From Paludibaculum fermentans (lineage in GTDB: Bacteria; Acidobacteriota; Terriglobia; Bryobacterales; Bryobacteraceae), in assembly GCF_015277775.1 (NCBI RefSeq), contig NZ_CP063849.1, positions 5,967,501 through 6,031,500 of the forward strand: DNA of 64,000 nt. Direction: 5' to 3'. Below, piece after piece: positions 56,814 to 64,000 of the stretch. The translations under genes and the position numbers were made by a program. Position 1 is the first letter of the stretch. Every line of letters begins with the position of its first letter. Below the pieces are notes generated by a model. It did not search any database. It saw only the letters and a list, made by a program, of their open reading frames with translations, and was not told where the DNA came from.

Positions 56814-59800
56814 CTACGAGGCTATCACTTCAAGCGCTTCCGGTCCGCAGATGCGCTCGATTTCGGCCTTGAACTCCTTATCCGGACGGATGCGCGCCGT
56901 GACATCAAGTGTCACTGCAAAGTCTCTCGGCTTCTCCAGCTTCAGCCGCACTGAGGTCTCGCCCGGCTTGGTCGTGAACAGCTTTTGCAACGCTTCGGCT
57001 TTCTCGTTGCCGGTTGCCGAAAGCCGCACACGGATGGAGACCAGCGAAGGGAAATTCACACGGGCCAACTCGAGCGGAATAATCTCCTGGATGTTCAGCT
57101 TGATCGTGCCGTCTTCCTCGGGCATCGCCTTGCCACGCACCAGCACCGCTTTGTCCTCTTCAATCTCTTTTTGAAGATGCTCGTAGCGGGTGGCGAAACA
57201 CAACGCTTCCACCGAACCAGTCCAGTCCTCGAGCTGTGTGATGGCCCAAGGCTTCTGTTCCTTGTTGCGCCGCCTCTGCACGCTGCGCAGGATGCCGCAG
57301 ACCGCGATTTCCATGCCTTTTTCGAGGCCCGCCAGATTCTCGGTGGTGTACGACGTGAGCTCCGTCACTTTCCACCGATACTCGTCCAGGGGGTGGCCGC
57401 TGACGTAGAAGCCGATGGTCTCTTTTTCGCCGCGCAGCTTCTCCGCCTGACTCCAGTCATTCAGCCTGGGCAGTGCGCGCGAAGAAGAGGGAGAGTCGTC
57501 TCCAATGAGCTCGCCGAACAAACCAGTCTGCCCGCTGAGCTTGTCCTTCTGGGCGCGCTGGCCGGATTCGATGCAGTCCTCGATGATCGCGAACAACTGC
57601 GAGCGGTAGCCTTTCAGACTGTCCATCGCTCCCGCTTTGATCAGGCTTTCCATCACGCGGCGATTCACCGCCGAGAGATCAACTCGTTCACAGAAGTCGT
57701 CCAGCGACTTGAAGACGCCGCCTTCGTTGCGAGCCTTCACAATGGCTTCCACCGCGCCCACGCCGACATTCTTCACTGCGCCCAAACCGAAGCGGATCTT
57801 GTCGCGGCCCACTGGCGTGAAGTTCAGGTCCGACTGGTTCACGTCGGGCTGCAGCACCTCAATGCCCAGAGAGCGGCATTCGTTGATGTACTTAACGACC
57901 TTATCGGTGTTGCCCGTTTCCGACGTTAGCAGCGCCGCCAGGAACTCCACCGTATAGTGCGCCTTCAGGTAGCCGGTGAGATAGGCGAGATAGCCATAGG
58001 CCGCCGAGTGTGACTTGTTGAACCCGTACTCGGCGAACTTCGCCAGCAGGTCGAACAGGGCCTCGGCCTTCTTGGGCGGATGGCCGTTCTTCCTCGCGCC
58101 GTCGAGGAAACGGGCGCGCTGCTTGTCCATCTCCTCTTTTTTCTTCTTGCCCATCGCGCGGCGCAGAAGATCGGCTTCACCCAGCGAGTAACCGGCGATA
58201 CGCTGCGCCACCTGCATAACCTGCTCCTGATAGATCACCAGGCCGTAGGTTTCTTCCAGCAGCGACTTCAACTCGGGCAGATCGTACGTGACCGGCTTGC
58301 GGCCCAGCTTGCGATCGACATAGTCGTCGACGAAGCCGTTCTGAATCGGGCCTGGACGATAGAGGGCGTTGAGGGCGATGAGGTCCTCAATGCGCTCAGG
58401 ATGCGAGCGCCGCAACACATCCTTCATGCCCGACGATTCAAATTGGAAGACGCCGTCAGTCAGGCCCTGGCCGAAGATGCGCTCATACGCGTCCTTGTCG
58501 TCCAGAGGCAGATCTTCCAGCACCAGCGTCTCGCCGCGCGTCTTCTTGATCAGCGACAGCGCCTCGTGCACGATGGTCAGCGTGGTGAGACCCAGGAAGT
58601 CCATCTTGAGCAGCCCGAGTTTCTCGAGCATGGACATTTCGAACTGGGTAACAATTTCCTCTTTGTTGGTGCGGTAGAGAGGAACGATCTCGGCGAGCGG
58701 CACCGGTGAGATGACAACGCCCGCGGCGTGCACGCCCGAGTTGCGGGCCATGCCCTCCAGGCGCTGCGCGATGTCGAGAATCTCTTTGACCTTCGGATCC
58801 TTGGCGGCGGCCTCCAGGATCGCGGGCTCCTCGTCGAGAGCCTTCTTCAACGTCATCTTCGGGTCGGCCGGAATCAGCTTCGAAAGCTTATCCACTTCGC
58901 CAAAGCTCATGTCCAGCACGCGGCCCACGTCCTTGATCGCGGCCTTCGGAGCCAGCGTGCCGAATGTGATGATCTGCGCCACCTGCTCGCGCCCGTACTT
59001 CTCGGTGACGTACTGGATGACCTCGCCGCGGCGGTTCGTACAGAAGTCCACGTCGATATCAGGCATGCTGACGCGTTCAGGATTCAGGAAGCGCTCAAAC
59101 AGCAGGCCGTAGTGCAGCGGATCCACATCGGTGATCCCCATGCAGAAGCTCACCAGCGAGCCGGCGGCCGAACCGCGGCCCGGACCCACCGGCACGCCCG
59201 TCGATTTCGCGTAGCGGATGAAGTCCCAGACGATGAGGAAGTAGCCCGAGAACTGCATCTGCTGGATCAGTTTGATTTCGCGATCCAGCCGCTCAATGTA
59301 CTCGGCCATGTCGAAGCGCAGTTGGCCCTGCGCCGCCATCTTGTCCAGCTTGCCGCGGCGCTTCTCAAAGCCCTGCCGCGCCACGTACTCGAAGTAGCTG
59401 TCGATGGTCTGCTCCGGCGGGACGTCGAACTTCGGGAAGGGCTCCTTCACCGGGTCCATCTTCACCTGGCAGCGTTGTGCGATGTCCCACGTGCGGTCCA
59501 GCGCGTCTTCCACCTCGCCGAAGATAGTCATCATCTCTTCGCGCGTCTTCAGGAAGAATTCGTTGGTGGAGAACTTCAGGCGCTTCTCATCGCTCACCAG
59601 CTTGCCGGACTGGATGCAGGTGAGAATGTCCTGCGCGCGATGGTCGCTGTGCTCCAGGTAGTGCGCGTCGTTGCTCGCCACCAGCGGAATGCCGGTCTCG
59701 CGCGACATGCGGTAGACCTGCGGCATCACGACCTTGTCTTCTTCCAGCCCGTGATCTTGGATCTCGAGGAAGAAGTTGTCCTTGCCGAACAGATCGCGAT

Positions 59801-60287
59801 ACTCGTACGCCAGCTTCTGCGCGTCGTCGTACTTATCGTTCATCAACGTTTCGTTGATGTCGCCCTTCAGGCAGGCCGACAGCGCGATCAGCCCCTTGCT
59901 GTGCTGCGACAGCAGGTCCTTGTCGATGCGCGGCTTGTAATAGAAGCCGTCGAGACTTGCCGTCGACACCAGCTTGATCAGGTTCCGGTAGCCTTCCTGG
60001 TTCTCGCACAGCAGCACCAGATGGTTGTAGCGCCGGTTCGTTTCGTCCTTGATCCGCCGGTCGTTCGGCGTGATGTAGACTTCGCACCCGATCACCGGGT
60101 GGACGCCATTGTCCTTCGCCTTGAAGTAGAACTCCGCGGCGCCAAACAGGTTGCCATGGTCCGTCAACGCCACCGCCGGTTGGTTTTGCTTCACGGCGAG
60201 CTTCATCAGCTTGCCGATTTCGCAGGCCCCGTCCAGCAGCGAGTAGTCGGTGTGGCAGTGTAGATGGACGAACGGCTTGTCGGACAT
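56814..60287 (-). CDS. dnaE: DNA polymerase III subunit alpha
   Basis: A 1157-residue replicative polymerase. The N-terminal PHP domain (HLHCHTDYSLLDGAC) precedes the palm, whose catalytic Asps lie in MPDIDVDFCTNRRGEV near residue 410. Then come the fingers, a helix-hairpin-helix region, and an OB domain near 990 (ICGILRSVQRRRNK). Length and order match the DnaE1 type. No epsilon exonuclease domain is fused. It starts 18 bases past the tRNA-Arg gene, with no obvious promoter elements seen between. Confidence 0.97.
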   Translation of the reverse strand: MSDKPFVHLHCHTDYSLLDGACEIGKLMKLAVKQNQPAVALTDHGNLFGAAEFYFKAKDNGVHPVIGCEVYITPNDRRIKDETNRRYNHLVLLCENQEGYRNLIKLVSTASLDGFYYKPRIDKDLLSQHSKGLIALSACLKGDINETLMNDKYDDAQKLAYEYRDLFGKDNFFLEIQDHGLEEDKVVMPQVYRMSRETGIPLVASNDAHYLEHSDHRAQDILTCIQSGKLVSDEKRLKFSTNEFFLKTREEMMTIFGEVEDALDRTWDIAQRCQVKMDPVKEPFPKFDVPPEQTIDSYFEYVARQGFEKRRGKLDKMAAQGQLRFDMAEYIERLDREIKLIQQMQFSGYFLIVWDFIRYAKSTGVPVGPGRGSAAGSLVSFCMGITDVDPLHYGLLFERFLNPERVSMPDIDVDFCTNRRGEVIQYVTEKYGREQVAQIITFGTLAPKAAIKDVGRVLDMSFGEVDKLSKLIPADPKMTLKKALDEEPAILEAAAKDPKVKEILDIAQRLEGMARNSGVHAAGVVISPVPLAEIVPLYRTNKEEIVTQFEMSMLEKLGLLKMDFLGLTTLTIVHEALSLIKKTRGETLVLEDLPLDDKDAYERIFGQGLTDGVFQFESSGMKDVLRRSHPERIEDLIALNALYRPGPIQNGFVDDYVDRKLGRKPVTYDLPELKSLLEETYGLVIYQEQVMQVAQRIAGYSLGEADLLRRAMGKKKKEEMDKQRARFLDGARKNGHPPKKAEALFDLLAKFAEYGFNKSHSAAYGYLAYLTGYLKAHYTVEFLAALLTSETGNTDKVVKYINECRSLGIEVLQPDVNQSDLNFTPVGRDKIRFGLGAVKNVGVGAVEAIVKARNEGGVFKSLDDFCERVDLSAVNRRVMESLIKAGAMDSLKGYRSQLFAIIEDCIESGQRAQKDKLSGQTGLFGELIGDDSPSSSRALPRLNDWSQAEKLRGEKETIGFYVSGHPLDEYRWKVTELTSYTTENLAGLEKGMEIAVCGILRSVQRRRNKEQKPWAITQLEDWTGSVEALCFATRYEHLQKEIEEDKAVLVRGKAMPEEDGTIKLNIQEIIPLELARVNFPSLVSIRVRLSATGNEKAEALQKLFTTKPGETSVRLKLEKPRDFAVTLDVTARIRPDKEFKAEIERICGPEALEVIAS

Positions 60288-60305
60288 CGGTGAATTCGGC
60301 AGAAA

Positions 60306-60382
60306 TGGTAGGGACGGGCAGATTCGAACTGCCGACCTTCCGCTTAGGAGGCGGACGCTCTATCCAGCTGAGCTACGTCCCC
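60306..60382 (-). tRNA. tRNA-Arg (anticodon CCU)
   Basis: On the minus strand the 77-base cloverleaf begins GGGGACGTAGCTCAGCTGGA and ends CGTCCCTACCA. Acceptor stem GGGGACG pairs with CGTCCCT (one G-U), the anticodon stem is TCCGC/GCGGA, and the loop CTCCTAA gives anticodon CCU, reading AGG. GTTCGAAT is the T loop. CCA is encoded. Confidence 0.95.
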
Positions 60383-60428
60383 GGATCTTCTATCTATTCT
60401 ACAGCCCGGCTGGGGTCATCGTCTGCGC

Positions 60429-61700
60429 TTACCAGCGCTTCAGACCCTTGGCTCCGATGTCGCGCCGGATCTGCATCCCGTCAAACCGGATGGGCGCGCA
60501 GGCGGCGTAAACGTTATCGATCGCAGCCTGCAGCGTCGCGCCGCTATGCGTCACGCCCAGCACGCGCCCGCCGGAGGTGACCAGCTTACCGTCCGCCATC
60601 CTGGTGCCCGCGTGGAACACTGTCGCGCCGGTCGCTTCCGCTTGCTCAATCCCGGTAATCTCGTCTCCCGTCCGCACCTTGCCCGGATAACCATGCGCCG
60701 CCAGCACCACACAGACAGAAGGATCCTGTTTAAACTTGAGCAGTTCGGGCCGCACCTGCCCGCTAGCCGCCGCATGCAGCACCGCCCCGAAGTCGCAATC
60801 CATCCGATGCAGCAGCGCCTGCGTCTCGGGATCGCCCAGCCGGACGTTGAACTCCAGCACCATCGCTCCGCGTTCGGTCATCATGAGCCCGGCGTACAGG
60901 AATCCGCGGAACGGCGCACCCTCCGCCTTCATCTGCTGGACCGTGCGCTCCATCACGTCGCGCATCACCTGGTCGCGCTGCGCCTGCGGCAGGATCCGCG
61001 AATCCGAGTAGGCGCCCATGCCGCCGGTGTTCGGACCCTGGTCGCCCTCGAAAATGGTCTTGTGGTCCTGCGAGGGCTCCAGGGGCAGTACACGCTCTCC
61101 GTCGCTGAGCCCTATGAAACTCACCTCTTCGCCGGTGAGAAACTCCTCTATGACCACCTTGCCGCCAGCGGAGCCCACCAGGGCACCGCTGAACATCCCA
61201 TCCAGGGTTTCTTCCGCGTGGCGGCGGTCCGGACTAATCACGACACCCTTGCCGGCAGCCAGGCCGTCGGCCTTGATCACGACGGGGTAGTCGAATTGAT
61301 CCAATGACTTACGGGCTTCAGCAGGGTCAGAAGTCGAGACAAACCGGGCCGTGGGAATGCCGGCCCGCTCCATGAAACGCTTCGAGAAGATCTTGCTGCC
61401 TTCCAGCTGAGCCGCGGCCCGGGTCGGCCCAAAGATCAGGCGCCCTTTGGATTCAAAGAGATCCACGACTCCCTCGACCAGCGGAGCCTCCGGACCCACC
61501 ACGGTGAGATCCGCGCCAATTGAGTCCGCCAACTGTAGTAAATCTACAGGTGTAGAAGATGATGGCTTCAAACAGGTGGCCACGGACGCGCAGCCAGGGT
61601 TCCCAGGCGCTACGTAAACCTCTGAAACAGAAGGGCTTCGCTTCAACCGCCAAGCGATGGCGTGTTCGCGTCCGCCGCTGCCCAGAACCAGAACTTTCAC
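60429..61700 (-). CDS. purD: Phosphoribosylamine--glycine ligase
   Basis: A 423-residue ATP-grasp enzyme joining phosphoribosylamine and glycine in purine synthesis. VLVLGSGGREHAIAWRL, VVGPEAPLVEGVVD, KADGLAAGKGVVI, GPNTGGMGAYS and LEFNVRLGDPETQ are standard. The start is GTG 61700, set by GAGAGGAG seven bases upstream. The frame open to 62831 is antisense of mnmG. It is divergent from mnmG with 57 bases between. Confidence 0.97.
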   Translation of the reverse strand: MKVLVLGSGGREHAIAWRLKRSPSVSEVYVAPGNPGCASVATCLKPSSSTPVDLLQLADSIGADLTVVGPEAPLVEGVVDLFESKGRLIFGPTRAAAQLEGSKIFSKRFMERAGIPTARFVSTSDPAEARKSLDQFDYPVVIKADGLAAGKGVVISPDRRHAEETLDGMFSGALVGSAGGKVVIEEFLTGEEVSFIGLSDGERVLPLEPSQDHKTIFEGDQGPNTGGMGAYSDSRILPQAQRDQVMRDVMERTVQQMKAEGAPFRGFLYAGLMMTERGAMVLEFNVRLGDPETQALLHRMDCDFGAVLHAAASGQVRPELLKFKQDPSVCVVLAAHGYPGKVRTGDEITGIEQAEATGATVFHAGTRMADGKLVTSGGRVLGVTHSGATLQAAIDNVYAACAPIRFDGMQIRRDIGAKGLKRW

Positions 61701-61757
61701 AGCGTAACTCCTCTCGCTACAATTAACTAGGATATCTGGGAACCCCCTCACCTGCCA

Positions 61758-63629
61758 ATGCGACAGATCAACTACGACGTTGTGATCATCGGAGCCGGAC
61801 ATGCCGGATGCGAGGCGGCCCGTGCCTGCTCGCGGATGGGCCTGCGCACCGCGATGGTCACAATGAACATCGACCTCATCGCGCAGATGTCCTGCAACCC
61901 AGCCATTGGCGGAATCGCCAAAGGGCACCTGGTCCGGGAGGTCGACGCGCTGGGTGGAGTGATGGCCGAGGTGGCCGATCAGATCGGGATCCAGTTCCGC
62001 CTCCTGAACACCAGTCGCGGCCCGGCTGTCTGGAGCCCCCGCGCCCAGATGGATAAGAAGCAGTATCGCTTCAAGATGCGTGAGACCCTGGAGCACGAAC
62101 CGAACCTCCGCATCCTGCAGGCCGAAGTGGCCGAGATCGAGTATGACGATCTGGCGGACGGCCGCCGCAAGGTCCGCTCCATCCGCTTGTCGGATGGACG
62201 CTCGCTCCAGACCCGCACCGTGGTCGTCACCACCGGGACCTTTTTGAATGGCCTGGCCCACGTAGGCGAGACCAAGTCCAACTGCGGCCGGAGCGGGGAA
62301 GCGCCGTCGAACCTCCTGGGCCACCACCTCCGCAGCCTCGGTCTGCAGTGGACCCGCCTCAAGACCGGCACCCCTCCGCGTCTCGATGGCCGCACCATTC
62401 AGTGGGACCGGTTCGAACCGCAACCGGGCGACCCCATCCCCACCCCTTTCTCTTTCCTCACCACCAGGATCGACCGCCCCCAGATCGAATGCCACATCGC
62501 CTACACCACTGATGAGACCCACCGCATCCTGCAGGAGGCGATCCCGCGTTCCCCGCTCTACAGTGGACAGATTGAAGGCATCGGTCCCCGCTACTGCCCC
62601 TCCATCGAAGACAAGATCGTCAAATTCCCGGATAAAACCCGCCATCAGATCTTCCTGGAGCCGGAAGGACTGGATACGTACGAAGTCTATGTGAACGGCA
62701 TGTCCACCAGCATGCCCATCGACGTGCAGGAAGCAATGGTCGCCTCCATCCCTGGCTTGGAGAATGCGGAGATGATCCGCCCCGGTTATGCCATCGAGTA
62801 CGACGCCATTGACCCCAGGGAACTGAACCATACCCTGGAAGTGAAGAAGATTGAGGGCCTTTTCCTCGCTGGGCAGATCAACGGGACATCAGGCTATGAG
62901 GAAGCCGCCTGCCAGGGGCTTCTGGCCGGAATCAACGCCGGCTGCCAGGTAAAGGGCATCGATCCCATCGTTTTGCGCCGCAATGAGGCCTACGCGGGCA
63001 TCCTGGTCGACGATCTGGTGACCAAAGGGGCTGATGAGCCCTACCGCATGTTCACCTCAAGAGCCGAATTCCGCCTGTTTCTCCGTATCGACAATGCCGA
63101 CGAGCGCTTAACGGCGGAAGGACGCCGCGTCGGACTGGTAACGGATGAGCGCTGGGCGGTTTACGAGAAGAAACTGGCGCAGAAGGCCCAGGTACTCCGT
63201 CTTTTGGAGACAAACCGGGTCACACCGGAGCATTTCTCCGCCTTGGGGCTACCTGCGGACGAAAGACCCATGCTCCAGGTCTGGTTGCGCCGTCCCGACG
63301 CCAAGATCGAGCAGATCCGCCCCTGGCTGGAACAACAACTGGGAGAACCTACCGTTGCCGCCGTTCTGACCACCGTGGAGACCGAAGTGAAGTACGAGGG
63401 CTACCTTCACCAGCAGGAACGCCAGATTCAGCGCCTGAAGGACTCGGAAGGCCGCCTGATCCCTGCCGGATTCGCATTTCGGGGCATTCCGGGCCTCAGT
63501 CGGGAGATCTGTGACAAGTTGGAGCGGGTTCAGCCCGAGACGCTTGGTCAAGCGGCCCGGATTCCCGGTGTTACCCCTGCCGCCGTCGCGGTTCTGGATT
63601 GCTACCTCAGTTTGAACCGTCAGGCCTAG
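61758..63629 (+). CDS. mnmG: tRNA uridine-5-carboxymethylaminomethyl(34) synthesis enzyme MnmG
   Basis: A 623-residue FAD protein that, with MnmE, modifies the wobble uridine of several tRNAs. [20 protein letters not shown] binds [23 protein letters not shown] and [12 protein letters not shown] are hallmarks, and [17 protein letters not shown] lies in the second half. mnmG (gidA) is frequently next to the replication origin, followed by rsmG-parA-parB. Here the 3' end is part of a 197-bp tandem duplication carrying parS sites. The stop TAG at 63627 becomes TGG in the second copy. Confidence 0.97.
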   Translation: MRQINYDVVIIGAGHAGCEAARACSRMGLRTAMVTMNIDLIAQMSCNPAIGGIAKGHLVREVDALGGVMAEVADQIGIQFRLLNTSRGPAVWSPRAQMDKKQYRFKMRETLEHEPNLRILQAEVAEIEYDDLADGRRKVRSIRLSDGRSLQTRTVVVTTGTFLNGLAHVGETKSNCGRSGEAPSNLLGHHLRSLGLQWTRLKTGTPPRLDGRTIQWDRFEPQPGDPIPTPFSFLTTRIDRPQIECHIAYTTDETHRILQEAIPRSPLYSGQIEGIGPRYCPSIEDKIVKFPDKTRHQIFLEPEGLDTYEVYVNGMSTSMPIDVQEAMVASIPGLENAEMIRPGYAIEYDAIDPRELNHTLEVKKIEGLFLAGQINGTSGYEEAACQGLLAGINAGCQVKGIDPIVLRRNEAYAGILVDDLVTKGADEPYRMFTSRAEFRLFLRIDNADERLTAEGRRVGLVTDERWAVYEKKLAQKAQVLRLLETNRVTPEHFSALGLPADERPMLQVWLRRPDAKIEQIRPWLEQQLGEPTVAAVLTTVETEVKYEGYLHQQERQIQRLKDSEGRLIPAGFAFRGIPGLSREICDKLERVQPETLGQAARIPGVTPAAVAVLDCYLSLNRQA

Positions 63630-63632
63630 CAT

Positions 63633-63648
63633 TGTTCCACGTGGAACA
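63633..63648. promoter_or_regulatory. parS site 1
   Basis: Perfect 16-base palindrome TGTTCCACGTGGAACA, four bases after the mnmG stop. It fits the bacterial chromosomal parS consensus (TGTTTCACGTGAAACA and its C/G variant) bound by ParB. It lies in duplication unit 1. Confidence 0.92.
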
Positions 63649-63829
63649 TCCAAACAGTCCGCTTCCCTTCCTCAGTTCCCTCTGACTTGGCCTCAGCCTG
63701 GAGATCTGTGACGAGTTGGAGCGGGCTCAGCTCGAAAGAGTCGGGCGGGCGGCGTACATCCCAGGCTTAACACCCGCCGCGGCATCGGTTCTCGATTACT
63801 CCCTCAGTCTTGACCGTCAGGCCTGGCAT

Positions 63830-63845
63830 TGTTCCACGTGGAACA
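63830..63845. promoter_or_regulatory. parS site 2
   Basis: Second perfect TGTTCCACGTGGAACA, exactly 197 bases after site 1 and in the equivalent place in duplication unit 2. Confidence 0.92.
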
Positions 63846-63889
63846 TCCAAACAGCCCGCTTCCGTGCCTCAATCGCCCTCTGGCCGCTA

Positions 63890-63905
63890 TGTTCCACGTG
63901 GAACA
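63890..63905. promoter_or_regulatory. parS site 3
   Basis: Third perfect TGTTCCACGTGGAACA, 60 bases after site 2, beyond the duplication. Confidence 0.92.
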
Positions 63906-63925
63906 CTCCCAATTCCGGCCCTCAG

Positions 63926-63941
63926 TGTTCCACGTGGAACG
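63926..63941. promoter_or_regulatory. parS site 4 (one mismatch)
   Basis: TGTTCCACGTGGAACG, 15 of 16 bases, 36 bases after site 3. The four sites lie within 309 bases; no gene is recognised from here to the window end. Confidence 0.85.
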
Positions 63942-64000
63942 TACGTGGTAGGATAGCGGTTTCGGCGACGCTCCGGAGCTGACCCTCGCGTTAGCACCTC

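Larger units (their letters stand above)
63494..63887 (+). repeat. Diverged 197-bp tandem duplication of mnmG 3' end plus parS
   Basis: Unit 1 (about 63494-63690) and unit 2 (about 63691-63887) align at an offset of exactly 197 bases: CCTCAG, GAGATCTGTGAC and the parS core recur at that spacing. Unit 2 still encodes a diverged MnmG tail (IPGLTPAAASVLDYSLSLDR against [20 protein letters not shown]). The stop is lost, so a frame runs 63716-63982. That frame has no real start and I do not call it a gene. Confidence 0.85.

Noticed and set aside
63716-63982. 88-codon frame after mnmG
   Set aside because: It is the diverged duplicate of the mnmG tail reading on through parS palindromes, with only an internal TTG as start.
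1-64000. CRISPR arrays, transposases, prophage or rRNA
   Set aside because: Scanning both strands showed no regularly spaced repeats, no transposase or integrase frames and no rRNA-like sequence.

Overview
The window looks like a chromosomal segment of a high-GC member of the Acidobacteriota, most likely the Solibacter/Bryobacter/Paludibaculum side of the phylum. The main clues are two PadR regulators, each overlapping a long macrolide-exporter-like 'ADOP' permease (8.3-11.0 kb and 11.5-14.1 kb), an arrangement typical of this phylum. Secreted serine and zinc peptidases, FN3 lipoproteins and Tat-exported Gfo/Idh oxidoreductases fit the same picture. The taxonomy is an inference; there is no rRNA here to test it. 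No CRISPR array, transposase or prophage was seen.

Layout. 0-0.4 kb: remnants of hicBA and brnT toxin-antitoxin genes. 0.4-7.7 kb: proC-like reductase, hslVU protease with an FN3 lipoprotein, FAH-family hydrolase, transaldolase, two small membrane-anchored proteins and recA, closed by a strong two-way terminator. 7.8-14.4 kb: two padR-ADOP pairs and an AraC-type regulator. 14.6-24.9 kb: secreted proteins (M14 peptidase, S8 subtilase), acpS, a CDP-alcohol phosphotransferase, greA and a LytS-type kinase. 25-27.1 kb: ribA, a pentapeptide protein and a decayed toxin-antitoxin patch. 27.1-36.2 kb: exchanger-like protein, nadB, aroB, menaquinone methyltransferase, and an operon prfB-tsaC-sensor kinase-LytTR regulator in which prfB carries a programmed +1 frameshift. 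36.3-48.5 kb: NlpC/P60 hydrolase, vapBC, phosphoesterase, a Kgd-type fused 2-oxoglutarate dehydrogenase, cobalamin adenosyltransferase, ABC-F ATPase, a two-subunit B12-dependent acyl-CoA mutase, a NYN-LOTUS protein and a RidA protein. 48.6-55.9 kb: alkyltransferase with an overlapping 2OG oxygenase, TMEM175-like channel, a small putative sugar cluster and a SprT-like protein. 55.9-63.6 kb: accA, dnaE, tRNA-Arg(CCU), purD, mnmG. The last 370 bp hold four parS-like centromere sites.

How it fits together. mnmG followed by clustered parS sites places the right end near the replication origin. The plus strand is C-rich in 0-27 kb and about 51-64 kb, whichever strand is coding, as expected for one replichore. 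Between about 27.1 and 51 kb it is G-rich, which suggests an inverted block of about 24 kb. The left edge of that block lies next to the toxin-antitoxin patch at 26.4-27.1 kb, part of which recurs in inverted orientation at the extreme left of the window.

The best-supported unusual items are the parS cluster inside a 197-bp tandem duplication of the mnmG tail, the skew-inverted block, the mirrored hicBA fragments, and an acyl-CoA mutase annotated as methylmalonyl-CoA mutase by family but carrying both isobutyryl-CoA-mutase diagnostic residues. The prfB frameshift and the Kgd-type dehydrogenase are also worth a check. I did not find a clearly new multi-gene defence or biosynthetic system.
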